Shown here piece after piece: positions 8,625-17,122 of a stretch of DNA of 39,757 nt (the first letter of the stretch is position 1; every line of letters starts with the position of its first letter). The position numbers were made by a program, and so were the translations under genes. Below the pieces are notes generated by a model. The model was given only the letters and a program-made list of their open reading frames with translations, made no database searches and was not told the origin of the DNA. Source of the stretch: an uncultured Alphaproteobacteria bacterium (GTDB lineage Bacteria > Pseudomonadota > Alphaproteobacteria > MPNO01 > UBA830); assembly GCA_913046035.1 (NCBI GenBank), contig CAJWSW010000020.1:1-39757 (forward strand). The letters are read 5' to 3'.

Positions 8625-9502
8625 CAGGCCGCCTCCCGCACTGCGGACGCCTCATTAAACGCCGAAGAAAGGACCCGTGACCCAAGCACACGAACAAGCT
8701 GACGCCGGTAGTCGGCGTTGGCTTGTAAATCAACCATAGGATCAACGATATCGGCTACAACCTCGGCAATTTCCTTCGCGGTATCTCTGGTCGCTGGCCG
8801 TCCAATAAATTCCGCTGTGTCTGCAACGATTGGATGGTCTTCCACTCCGCCCAACCCGAAGGAAACGTTCGCTAAAGTGCCATCTATTGCAACTGTTGCC
8901 TCTGCCGCAACGGCTGTGATTGCGAAATCACCGTGGCGCTGAGCTATCTCCTCGAAGGCGTAAGCGGTACTTGCTCGTCGTAATGGCCAATTAAGAGCAG
9001 TTATGAGTTCATCTGGGCGGCGGTCGGTTGTAAGCAAGCCATGGAAAAAGTCCCGCGCCGCCACCTCACGAACACCGCTTGGGGACCGCAGTGTCACCGA
9101 TCCCCCAAGCGTTACAAGGGTGAGGGGTATTTCTGCACTAGGGTCTGCGTGGGCTACAGAGCCGCCTAGCGTGCCACGGGACTTGGTCTGGTAGTGTCCC
9201 ACCCAAGGCAGGGACATGGCCAGCAAAGGGACACCAGACATCAGGCTCGTCATTTTCTGAGCTGCAGCCTGACGAACCAACGCACCAGTGATGGCAGTTG
9301 CATCATCAAACTCAACGTTTCCAAGCTCTAGAACGTGATTTATATCTATGAGCGCCTTTGGCCGCACCAGTCGCATGTTCAACATCGCGCCTAAAGATAC
9401 CCCACCGGATATTATACTGGCATCGCCACCGAACTCAGTTAAAAGTTCCATGACCTCTTCCAGAGTGTCAGGACGACAATACTCAAAGGCTACAGGTTTC
9501 AT
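8624..9502 (-). CDS. Molybdenum hydroxylase FAD-binding medium subunit (CoxM-like)
   Basis: This 292-residue FAD subunit of the xanthine dehydrogenase/CO dehydrogenase family accepts electrons from the 2Fe-2S subunit. The FAD-binding segments are visible: IISGGVSLGAMLNMRL near 34-49 and TLGGSVAHADPSAEIPLTL near 115-133. The C-terminal CO-dehydrogenase flavoprotein domain follows, with the FGLGGV segment near 220. It starts at the very base where the large-subunit gene ends and stops inside the small-subunit start, so the three subunits are translationally coupled. The final electron acceptor is unknown. Confidence 0.94.
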   Translation of the reverse strand: MKPVAFEYCRPDTLEEVMELLTEFGGDASIISGGVSLGAMLNMRLVRPKALIDINHVLELGNVEFDDATAITGALVRQAAAQKMTSLMSGVPLLAMSLPWVGHYQTKSRGTLGGSVAHADPSAEIPLTLVTLGGSVTLRSPSGVREVAARDFFHGLLTTDRRPDELITALNWPLRRASTAYAFEEIAQRHGDFAITAVAAEATVAIDGTLANVSFGLGGVEDHPIVADTAEFIGRPATRDTAKEIAEVVADIVDPMVDLQANADYRRQLVRVLGSRVLSSAFNEASAVREAA

Positions 9503-12489
9503 TAATAGCGGCCTTGAAATAAGCGTTTTAAAATTGCGCCGATGGAGACGCGTCTGCTGTTACCATTAACGTTTCTTAGGCGTTTATCAAAACCGCGAAA
9601 AAACTGGCCAATCAATAATTTAGTTACCGTACCCAGCATCCTTTGTCCTACCGCTGCGACCTTGCCGCCAACGTTTGCTGAGTAGCTATATGAGAGCCGT
9701 GTTCTATTTTCACTTATATGCTCTAACTCAACCACGCCTTCACCTTGACCGAAACCCAACCCGCCCGAAGCCTTGCCAACAAGACGGACACTTTCCCCCT
9801 CGATTTTGTCACGCAAATCAATCCTCGCGCTGTAGACCCCCTTGATGCCAGCAACGCCGATTTTGACTTCCGCGGAAAAACTATCGTCACTTAATTGGGT
9901 GAGCTCCTCACAACCAGGCACTACGGCGGCCAACGTATCTGGGTCTAACAAAAGTTCCCATACCTCTATAGGTGACGCCGATAACTCTACCGTGCCTTCA
10001 CCTTTGAGCCCGCCCTCCACCGCACCTTCTTCCCGAGGCCCATCTCCCACCTTTGCCTTAGCTGCGCCTGCGCGTTCGTAAGGACGGCCGTTTGCCGCTG
10101 ACCAATTTTTGTTAAGCGTTAACGGTAGATTAACATCGAAAGTATCTAGCGCATCGGCCGCCGCGTTCGCAATCGCGGTAGGCGCAAGCATAGAAGAACC
10201 GTCACCCATACCCTTCGCCCCCAGAGTGTTATGAGGTGAGGGTGTATTAAAATGCCCGATGGTCAAATCCGGTATTTCTGGGGCCGTGATGCAAAGATAA
10301 TCCGCAAATGTTCCGGCTTGCGGATTAGCGCCAGCGTCATAAACAAATTCCTCTAGCAGCGCACCGGCGATTCCATGGGCGAAACCACCATAAATCTGCC
10401 CCTCGACTACGATCTCGTTCAGTACATTACCGACATCATGTACCGATACGTATTTAACTACTTCAATCTTACCGGTGTCTTTGTGTATTTCCACCGCTGC
10501 AAGATCGAAGACATATCCGAACGTTACCGCGCTAGCGACACGATCCTGATCGTCGGGTGCGTCCAGCATTTCAGGGTTCATAATTGTAGTCTCGAAAAGC
10601 CCCGGCTCCATTTGCTCTGGTAAACCCGCCGGGTGCCAATGGGTTTGCGCAGCGAGGCGACGCACCGGCAATGCCTTTTCAGGCACACCAACCACCTGGG
10701 CATTACCACCAACTAGCTCAATATCTTCTGGAGCAACCTCTAGGTTTTCTGCAGCGATCAGCTTGATTTTAGTCGCCACCTTTTCCGCTGCATTAGCGAT
10801 AGCGCCTATCACGACCGCTGAAAACCGATTAGCATAGTTTCCAGACGCCAGCGACCAAGCGCTTGTGAGTGTGTCGACCTCGGTTATGACATCGATCTGA
10901 TCCGGCCGCAGCCCGAGCGCGTCCGCTACCACCTGAGCGGCGACGGTCTGGTGCCCCTGTCCTGCAGGTGTCGAGACCGTTTTGACAGTAACAGAACCAG
11001 AAGGATCGACCGACACGGTTGCCGTCCCCAGCCCCCCGGATCGGCCACCCGCTTTAGCGCGTTCCTCAGGCGTTTGCGCAAGCGTGACATATGCCATGTT
11101 GGAGCCCGACGGCTCAATCCCGGCTGCCATGCCAATACCAAACAGTTTGCCTTCTGCACGCGCTTCCTCCCGCGCCTCCTTTAGTGCGTCATAAGCTGCA
11201 AGATCAAGCGCTTTTTTCAACCCGGTCTCGTAGTTGCCTGAGTCGTATGTAGCGCCGGCCGGCGCCTTGTATGGAAATTGTTCCGGTTGGATGAAATTTC
11301 GGCGGCGGATTTCTGCCGGGTCGATAGCCAACGCTTTTGCACCGGCATCCATTACCCGTTCGAGCGCATAGTAGAATTGCGGACCGCCATAACCGCGGTT
11401 CAAACCGATGGGTGTTGTGTTCGTCACAACCAATCGATTTTCGACTGCGATGTCCCGCACTCTGTAACAACCGTTTGACGCTGAATGCATTCGGTAAACC
11501 GATGCCGGTTCAGGCGCACGCACGAATGCCCCAACATTCACGATATTATTAAATTTTAATGCGAGCAGTTCTCCGTCTTTAGAAAACGCAGCCTCCACGC
11601 CGTCCGCCCTATCTGCGCCAGTCGATGATGCCGTCAAATGCTCCAGTCTATCCTCTATCCATTTTACCGGGCAACCGAGTAGCCGAGAGCAAGCAGCAAG
11701 GAGCACCATATACGGGAACATCGCCTGTTTTATCCCAAAACTGCCGCCGGAATGGGGGGACGTAATTAAACGCAACCGATTGCCGGGAACGCCCAGTGCG
11801 CCAGTCATTAGCGCGTGCAGGATGAATGGGCCCTGAAAGTTCGACCAAATCGTGTAGCGATCGGGTTGCTTTTCAAAATTTGCTACCATCCCATATGTTT
11901 CCATAGGAGTTGAAGCGTACCTTGGGTAGCGCCAATCAAGTTTTACAACCCGGTCAGCGCGTTCAAATGCACCGTCCGGATCACCGTATTGAAAAGTCCG
12001 ATGATGCACCACGTTTGAACCCACATCCTCGTGGAGTAAGGTTGCATTATCAGCCATTGCTGCCTCGGGATCCGCGGTGGCGGGTAATGCTTCGTAATCA
12101 ACGCTGATCAGTTCGAGGGCGTCCTCTGCCACATAGCGGTCCTCAGCAATGACAACGGCTATCGGCTCGCCGACGTAACGAACTCTGTCTAATGCTATTG
12201 GATAGAACTTTATCGGCACTCGGACGGCGCTCGGTATCGGTGAAATCGTCTCTGCGACCATAGAACCCGTTACCACGCCGGTTACACCTGGCAGGGCCTC
12301 TGCTTTTGATGTGTCAATTGAGAGTATCCGCGCGTGAGCGTGGTCTGAGCGAAGGATTGCCGCATGCCGTATCCCGGCAACTGGCTCTAGATCGTCGATG
12401 AAACGAGCGTTACCGGTAAGTAACGCGGCATCCTCTTTCCGTGGATACCGCGCTCCAATCCACCGTTCGGTTGTTTCTGCCTCAGGAAT
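9502..12489 (-). CDS. Molybdenum hydroxylase large subunit fused to a C-terminal CoxG-like domain; non-canonical start
   Basis: The open frame gives about 995 residues. The first ~800 form the Mo-cofactor subunit of the xanthine dehydrogenase/aldehyde oxidase family. The last ~168 (about 828-995) form a CoxG-like SRPBCC domain that is normally a separate protein. Conserved N-terminal sequence (RWIGARYPRKEDAALLTG, then HAAILRSDHAHARI) lies upstream of the first ATG, GTG or TTG in frame (GTG at 12276, which would delete about 71 residues). The only plausible start is an ATT at 12489, or readthrough of the TAG at 12499. The CO-dehydrogenase loops AYRCSFR/AYRGAGR are absent; the equivalent region (about 360-371) reads IGLNRGYGG. 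The usual catalytic Glu in the GxGE motif appears as Asp in GMGDGSS near 760. So CO is not the likely substrate; an aldehyde or N-heterocycle is more plausible. Confidence 0.85.
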   Translation of the reverse strand: MPEAETTERWIGARYPRKEDAALLTGNARFIDDLEPVAGIRHAAILRSDHAHARILSIDTSKAEALPGVTGVVTGSMVAETISPIPSAVRVPIKFYPIALDRVRYVGEPIAVVIAEDRYVAEDALELISVDYEALPATADPEAAMADNATLLHEDVGSNVVHHRTFQYGDPDGAFERADRVVKLDWRYPRYASTPMETYGMVANFEKQPDRYTIWSNFQGPFILHALMTGALGVPGNRLRLITSPHSGGSFGIKQAMFPYMVLLAACSRLLGCPVKWIEDRLEHLTASSTGADRADGVEAAFSKDGELLALKFNNIVNVGAFVRAPEPASVYRMHSASNGCYRVRDIAVENRLVVTNTTPIGLNRGYGGPQFYYALERVMDAGAKALAIDPAEIRRRNFIQPEQFPYKAPAGATYDSGNYETGLKKALDLAAYDALKEAREEARAEGKLFGIGMAAGIEPSGSNMAYVTLAQTPEERAKAGGRSGGLGTATVSVDPSGSVTVKTVSTPAGQGHQTVAAQVVADALGLRPDQIDVITEVDTLTSAWSLASGNYANRFSAVVIGAIANAAEKVATKIKLIAAENLEVAPEDIELVGGNAQVVGVPEKALPVRRLAAQTHWHPAGLPEQMEPGLFETTIMNPEMLDAPDDQDRVASAVTFGYVFDLAAVEIHKDTGKIEVVKYVSVHDVGNVLNEIVVEGQIYGGFAHGIAGALLEEFVYDAGANPQAGTFADYLCITAPEIPDLTIGHFNTPSPHNTLGAKGMGDGSSMLAPTAIANAAADALDTFDVNLPLTLNKNWSAANGRPYERAGAAKAKVGDGPREEGAVEGGLKGEGTVELSASPIEVWELLLDPDTLAAVVPGCEELTQLSDDSFSAEVKIGVAGIKGVYSARIDLRDKIEGESVRLVGKASGGLGFGQGEGVVELEHISENRTRLSYSYSANVGGKVAAVGQRMLGTVTKLLIGQFFRGFDKRLRNVNGNSRRVSIGAILKRLFQGRY

Positions 12490-12498
12490 AGTATACGC

Positions 12499-13056
12499 CT
12501 ATCGGTTGCTCAGCGCGACTGCCGCAGAGCAGTAGTCCGCGACCATATCATTTAGCATCACAGTCAGATCGTCATTTACCAACGTTCCGTCGTCTTTAAA
12601 AGCCGTCGGCGCCTGGGCAAGCGTAAACATTCTCGGATACACCCATGTGCCAAGCGCCTCAAAAGAAATGCGGAGTGTCATCAGGCCTTTTACTCCACCC
12701 GCAAGAGAGGGTGATGCAGAGGAGAGAAGAATCGACTTTTTATCCAGAGGGCCCGGCTTAATTCGGGACAACCAATCCACAGCGTTTTTGATGGACGCGG
12801 GGGGCAACCAATTGTATTCGGGCGAAGTCAATATCATTCCGTCGGCGCACTTAATCCGGTCCGCCAATGCTACAGTTCCAGCAGGTATCCCATCTGATTG
12901 CTGCACGTCGAAATTATAAATTGGCATATCAAAGTCGTTGATCCTTGCAAAATCCACTTCAGCACCATGAGCTTCAGCGACCTTTGCTATAAGCTTAGAT
13001 AACTTTAGATTTACCGAATCTTCTCGAAGCGAAGCCGAATATACAAAAATTTTCAC
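12499..13056 (-). CDS. NADPH-dependent FMN reductase family protein
   Basis: This 185-residue flavodoxin-fold protein of the NADPH-dependent FMN/azo/chromate reductase family would reduce FMN or quinone-like acceptors. The phosphate-binding loop SASLREDSVNLKL is at 8-20. The flavin-contacting SPEYNWLPPASIKNAVDWLSR segment near 78-98 is highly typical. Length is complete for the family. It starts with GTG at 13056 behind AAGGAAA about 6 bp away. It is first in the minus-strand train and its TAG stop is directly followed, in the same frame, by the Mo-hydroxylase large subunit. It may supply reduced flavin to a neighbouring oxygenase, such as the LLM protein near 34 kb; this is speculation. Confidence 0.88.
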   Translation of the reverse strand: MKIFVYSASLREDSVNLKLSKLIAKVAEAHGAEVDFARINDFDMPIYNFDVQQSDGIPAGTVALADRIKCADGMILTSPEYNWLPPASIKNAVDWLSRIKPGPLDKKSILLSSASPSLAGGVKGLMTLRISFEALGTWVYPRMFTLAQAPTAFKDDGTLVNDDLTVMLNDMVADYCSAAVALSNR

Positions 13057-13181
13057 GCAATATTTCCTTTTTTAGCGTGCACCAATTCCAACATAGCTTT
13101 CCCACCGGCGCGGGTCCATTTTCCGGATAAAATTTTTTGTCACTTATTTATTTAAAAGATGGACTGAGAACTGTCTAAACT

Positions 13182-13226
13182 AGGAGGCTTATCATGATAG
13201 AACCAAAATTTTTGAGCCGTGTCTGA
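13182..13226 (+). other. Strong ribosome site with 10-codon ORF overlapping the acetyltransferase start
   Basis: A perfect AGGAGG (13182-13187) lies 6 bp before an ATG at 13194. That ATG opens a 10-codon frame ending in TGA at 13224-13226, a few bases inside the next gene, whose own GTG start (13219) has no good ribosome site. This is either a leader peptide giving translational coupling, or the true start of the acetyltransferase separated from its frame by a one-base indel or sequencing error. Confidence 0.45.
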
Positions 13227-13653
13227 TATACTGATCAAAGAAGTCATGAACCCCGATGACCGAAAAGCATGTTTTTCAATACGCGTCGAAGTTTTCTGCG
13301 TAGAACAGAGGGTTAACAGAGCAATTGAATTCGACGGAATGGACGACCAGTGCCGTCATTATATCGCGACGTATAAAGGAAATTGCGTTGGAACTGCGAG
13401 AACTCGCCAGCTTAACGATACTGAGGTTAAATTTGAACGTGTTGCTGTTCTGCGAGAACACCGGAAAAACGGTATTGGTCGCTTGCTAATGGCACGTGCT
13501 ATGTCTGATGCTGTCCACGCAGGTTATCGCCGGGCCGTCCTAAACTCACAAGTGCATGCCGGTCCATTTTATGAAAAACTTGGTTTTAGGTCTGAGGGCG
13601 ATGTCTTCTTGGAAGCGGGTATCCCGCATCGTAGCATGTCCAAAGAGTTGTGA
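13219..13653 (+). CDS. GNAT family N-acetyltransferase
   Basis: This 144-residue single-domain GNAT transfers an acetyl group from acetyl-CoA to an amine. The acetyl-CoA motif is RKNGIGRLLM near 76-85 (R/QxxGxG/A). Strand FERVAVL precedes it, and FYEKLGFRSEGDVF near 113-126 is the usual C-terminal motif. The N-terminal FSIRVEVFCVEQRV..AIEFDGMDD pattern matches the ElaA/YjcF-type subgroup. The family-conserved region begins close to the GTG at 13219, so little is missing. The weak start and the overlapping 10-codon ORF leave the exact N-terminus uncertain. The substrate is unknown. Confidence 0.82.
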   Translation: MSDILIKEVMNPDDRKACFSIRVEVFCVEQRVNRAIEFDGMDDQCRHYIATYKGNCVGTARTRQLNDTEVKFERVAVLREHRKNGIGRLLMARAMSDAVHAGYRRAVLNSQVHAGPFYEKLGFRSEGDVFLEAGIPHRSMSKEL

Positions 13654-13741
13654 TCCCCAAGAAATTGCCGGTATCCTGTCAATTAGGTAAAGATGATCCA
13701 CCAGTTGTATCATTACCCTCCAATGAGAAGGATAACCTTTA

Positions 13742-14926
13742 TTGAGTTCACAAAAGATTATGATCGCGGGGGCTGGCCTCGGCGGCTTAGCCGCAGCAGG
13801 GTGCCTTCTAAAAGCTGGGTTTGATGTTGAAATTTTTGAACAGGCTCCCCAACTAGGCGAAGTTGGCGCGGGCATACAGCTAAGTGCAAATGCCATGCAC
13901 GTTATGAACCATCTTGGCATTGGGGATGAAATTTCAGCACTGTCGGTTCGGCCGGCTGAGTATGTTTTCAGGCTGCACGACTCTGGCGAAATCATCGATC
14001 GTTTTGAGCTTTCGGAAGAACATTTGAAACTCCACAAAGCCCCCTACAACCAAGTGCATCGCGCCGATCTGCATGCCACGTTGGCGAGGGCCGTCCTGAA
14101 GCTTAATAAGGACCTTGTTCATCTAAACAAAAAAGCAACCGGCTATACCGAGACAAGTCGTGAAGTCGAGCTTCACTTCGAGGACGGCAGCAGTTCAAGA
14201 GGCGATTTACTAATTGGAGCGGACGGCGTTAAGTCAGTAATTCGTGACCAAGTCGCAGGAGCGGTAAAAACTATCTACACCGGTGATTCTGCATGGCGGC
14301 TAACGGTGCCAAAGCAGAAACTGCCGCCGAACTTTATGGAAGAGGTCATGTCTGTTTGGATGGGACCGGGTAAACATTCCGTCTCGTATTGGATACGAGG
14401 AGGAGACCTACTGAATTTCGTCGGCGCTGTTGAGACCCCAATCGCGCGCGAAGAGTCATGGACAGCGAAATTCCCCTGGGAAGATTTAAAGGCTGACTTT
14501 GAGGGATGGCACGAAGACATTCAAACGATCATTAACCTCGTCGATAAGGACGAGTGTTACCGATGGGCACTTTACCGAAGGCCAACGATAGAAAATTGGA
14601 GCTCTAAACGGGTAACCATATTAGGTGATGCAGCTCATGCAACACTACCCTACTTAGCCCAGGGTGCTGCTATGGCAGTGGAAGACGGCGCCATTCTCTC
14701 CCGTGCCCTTGAACAGAACCGTGATATTGCTGACGCTCTTCAATTATACCAGAGAAATCGCACAGACCGAACCGCTCGCGTGGTTAACACCTCGGACGCC
14801 AACCGAAAACGCTTCCACCTGGATAGCGTGGAACAAATCCGTAAAAGCTTTACCAATCGGGACGAAGGTGCTGACCGCAACGGATGGCTGTATTCCTACA
14901 ATCCGTTGACAGTAGAACTAAAGTAA
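13742..14926 (+). CDS. FAD-dependent aromatic monooxygenase (salicylate/6-hydroxynicotinate hydroxylase-like)
   Basis: This 394-residue group A flavoprotein monooxygenase hydroxylates an aromatic ring using NAD(P)H and O2. Landmarks are the FAD dinucleotide motif GAGLGG (10-15), the DG motif LIGADGVKSVIRDQV near 156-170, and GDAAHATLPYLAQGAAMAVEDG near 295-316, which binds the FAD ribityl chain. The VGAGIQLSANAM segment near 41-52 is typical of salicylate 1-monooxygenase, 6-hydroxynicotinate 3-monooxygenase and related decarboxylating hydroxylases. It starts with TTG at 13742 behind GAGAAGG. It is about 90 bp after the GNAT gene and convergent with pirin. The exact substrate is not determinable. 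Confidence 0.9.
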   Translation: MSSQKIMIAGAGLGGLAAAGCLLKAGFDVEIFEQAPQLGEVGAGIQLSANAMHVMNHLGIGDEISALSVRPAEYVFRLHDSGEIIDRFELSEEHLKLHKAPYNQVHRADLHATLARAVLKLNKDLVHLNKKATGYTETSREVELHFEDGSSSRGDLLIGADGVKSVIRDQVAGAVKTIYTGDSAWRLTVPKQKLPPNFMEEVMSVWMGPGKHSVSYWIRGGDLLNFVGAVETPIAREESWTAKFPWEDLKADFEGWHEDIQTIINLVDKDECYRWALYRRPTIENWSSKRVTILGDAAHATLPYLAQGAAMAVEDGAILSRALEQNRDIADALQLYQRNRTDRTARVVNTSDANRKRFHLDSVEQIRKSFTNRDEGADRNGWLYSYNPLTVELK

Positions 14927-14940
14927 ATTGAAAACGAGCG

Positions 14941-15792
14941 TCAGACGTTTACCAGCCTTCCCGAATTGAAGTCCTCGACCGCCTTCTGGACCTCCTCCCG
15001 GGTATTCATCACGAAGGGACCGTATTTCACCACGGGCTCATTTATGGGACGCCCCTCGCAGTAAAGTATATTGGCACCACTTCTACCGGCCGCGACAATA
15101 ACGTCACCATCTCCTTCGAAAAGAATGATGGCAGGCGCTTCGGCCGTGCAACGATTACCTCTTTTGTTGACGCCTTCAACAGTCCCCTCGTAGACGCAAA
15201 TAAAAAGTTCGTTACCAGAAGTAGTATCTACAAGCCACTCTTCATAAGGTTTAAGGCCCACATCTAAAATGCGGATCGGTATTTGAGCCTTCGCCGGACC
15301 CTCAATGCCAAAATAACTTCCAGCAATTACCCTCGCAATACCGCCATCGAAGTGAGCGGTTGGTATAACTGCGGAAGGAATGTCCTGATAGGCGGGAGCC
15401 ATCATTTTCTTTTCTGAAGGAAGATTTACCCATAACTGAAATCCTCTCAACTTCCCGTTAACCATCTCCGGTATCTCTGAATGGATGATCCCACTGCCCG
15501 CCGTCATCCACTGAACATCACCCGGTCGCAATAGACCATCGTTGCCAACCGAGTCTTTGTGCCGCATCAAGCCATCCAGCATAATTGTCACTGTTTCAAA
15601 ACCACGATGAGGGTGATTCGGAAAACCTGCGATATAGCGATCCGGATCTTCACTGTCGATGCAGTCAAGCATCAAAAACGGATCAAGCATATTTAGCTGC
15701 GACGTACCAACCATTCGGGTCAGCTGGACCCCAGCTCCATCAGTAGCAGGGACTCCGGGTAAAATATCTAATAAGTGTCTAGTCCCTGTCAT
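14941..15792 (-). CDS. Pirin family protein (quercetinase-like bicupin)
   Basis: This 283-residue bicupin belongs to the pirin/YhhW family. Metal ligands of the N-terminal cupin are visible: His in FPNHPHRGFET (two His near 59-61) and His/Glu in GSGIIHSE near 100-107. The C-terminal cupin is degenerate, as usual. Some bacterial pirins cleave quercetin or act as redox-sensitive interaction partners; which applies here is unknown. AGGG lies 6 bp before the ATG. It is about 220 bp downstream of the NmrA-like gene and converges with the FAD monooxygenase with a 14 bp gap. Confidence 0.9.
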   Translation of the reverse strand: MTGTRHLLDILPGVPATDGAGVQLTRMVGTSQLNMLDPFLMLDCIDSEDPDRYIAGFPNHPHRGFETVTIMLDGLMRHKDSVGNDGLLRPGDVQWMTAGSGIIHSEIPEMVNGKLRGFQLWVNLPSEKKMMAPAYQDIPSAVIPTAHFDGGIARVIAGSYFGIEGPAKAQIPIRILDVGLKPYEEWLVDTTSGNELFICVYEGTVEGVNKRGNRCTAEAPAIILFEGDGDVIVAAGRSGANILYCEGRPINEPVVKYGPFVMNTREEVQKAVEDFNSGRLVNV

Positions 15793-16015
15793 TTATGACC
15801 CTGGGCCTTTTGATGTTGGGAGCTGGAAATAAAGTTTGTTCTAAAAATAGCAACAGCAAGTCGGGCGTCAAAACTCATTTTTGAATTAGATTGGATCATC
15901 TTCGTGTACGCAATCTTGAAACCTGCCGACCCGTGCGATCCCGCACTTAACTCTATTGCATTGCGGGTCAAGACAGGTTCGCATCTGAGACGCACAAATT
16001 TATTTTTCAGAGAAC

Positions 16016-16882
16016 TTATTCTGCATCGGCCCGTAGCCGGATTATCCGTCTCGCGAAAGTCTCGAAATCGGTCGGTGGTCGCCCTATTATCCACTCCAAA
16101 ACACGTGGCGAACCAACTAGGCCGTGAATATCGTAGTGGGCAAACATCCTCCGCATGCAATCTTGACCGAAGTCGGAAATGCCCATGTTCGCCGCATGAG
16201 CTATCACCTTATCGACGGGTAATTTTTTGGCCTCAATTTTACAACCGAGAACTCGCGTAAGTATTGCCGCCTTTTGAACTAACGTAATAACAGGCCCGCA
16301 GATTTCGAAGATACCATTTACGCATCCAGGATCGTTCACAATGCGGTTTGCTGCCTCTGACACATCTTTAAGATCAACCAAAGCCATTTCTGCTTCGACT
16401 TCGTATGCCATCCCGTGCTCGCCTGTTTCCAGCATTTTATCCCAACTAGGAAGCATGTTTTGATAATATGATCCAACCTGCAGGATGCTAAACGGTACTC
16501 CAGATTCGATAATCGCCTCTTCAACAAACAAACGCGCCCAGTGGTGTCTTAGCGCCTGTACTTGAGTGTGCAAAACGGAATGAAAAATTAAACGTTCCAC
16601 TTCCGCTGATTTTGCAGCCGCAATTACACTTTGCGCGATAATGCCTTCATCTTCGACCATGTTTGGACATATGAAATAAATTGCGCGGCAGCCAGCTGCT
16701 GCAGCCGACATGTCAGCAACATTAGCAAGATCTCCGTGAAATACCTCAGCAGCACCCAACGCACTTAATTCATCGTCCATGTCTCTTCGGCGCATTATCA
16801 CCCGGACCGGCTCTTCTGATTGAGCAAATTCTTCAATCATGGCTCTACCGGTTTTACCACCGGCACTCGTAATTAAAATCAT
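16016..16882 (-). CDS. NmrA-like NAD(P)-binding protein
   Basis: This 288-residue atypical short-chain dehydrogenase of the NmrA group has the N-terminal dinucleotide-binding motif SAGGKTGR (6-13) and the Arg-rich segment RVIMRRRD (27-34) that usually selects NADP. Family members act as redox sensors or as reductases on quinones, ethers or isoflavones. The catalytic YxxxK of classic SDRs is not evident, so an enzymatic role is uncertain. GAGGAA precedes the ATG. It is isolated from its upstream neighbour MsrB by about 240 bp in which I saw no gene. Confidence 0.82.
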   Translation of the reverse strand: MILITSAGGKTGRAMIEEFAQSEEPVRVIMRRRDMDDELSALGAAEVFHGDLANVADMSAAAAGCRAIYFICPNMVEDEGIIAQSVIAAAKSAEVERLIFHSVLHTQVQALRHHWARLFVEEAIIESGVPFSILQVGSYYQNMLPSWDKMLETGEHGMAYEVEAEMALVDLKDVSEAANRIVNDPGCVNGIFEICGPVITLVQKAAILTRVLGCKIEAKKLPVDKVIAHAANMGISDFGQDCMRRMFAHYDIHGLVGSPRVLEWIIGRPPTDFETFARRIIRLRADAE

Positions 16883-17122
16883 GCTCTGTTCCTCGGATTT
16901 TTAAAATGTCACCGAGCAAGACCCGGATCAAAATTTTGACGAGCAACGGGGCTCAACCGCTACTCTGAGATTTACGGCGTTCGAATAATCACAACGCGGG
17001 ACAAACTAGCCGGAAGAAAGATATGATACCCAGATTCTTGTCTCACGCTGGACAACGGCCACAGCGAGGATTTCTAAAACCGGTTTCGCTTCAAGTGATT
17101 TCGCGTCACGGCGAACTCTTGC

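Noticed and set aside
8139-12489. Calling the Mo enzyme an aerobic CO dehydrogenase because subunits resemble CoxSML and a CoxG domain is present
   Set aside because: Neither the AYRCSFR nor the AYRGAGR active-site loop is present, so CO oxidation is not supported; I kept a general Mo-hydroxylase call.
13742-14926. Assigning the FAD monooxygenase as NicC and the region as a nicotinate pathway
   Set aside because: No 2,5-dihydroxypyridine dioxygenase, maleamate amidase or maleate isomerase is present; the family resemblance alone does not support the assignment.
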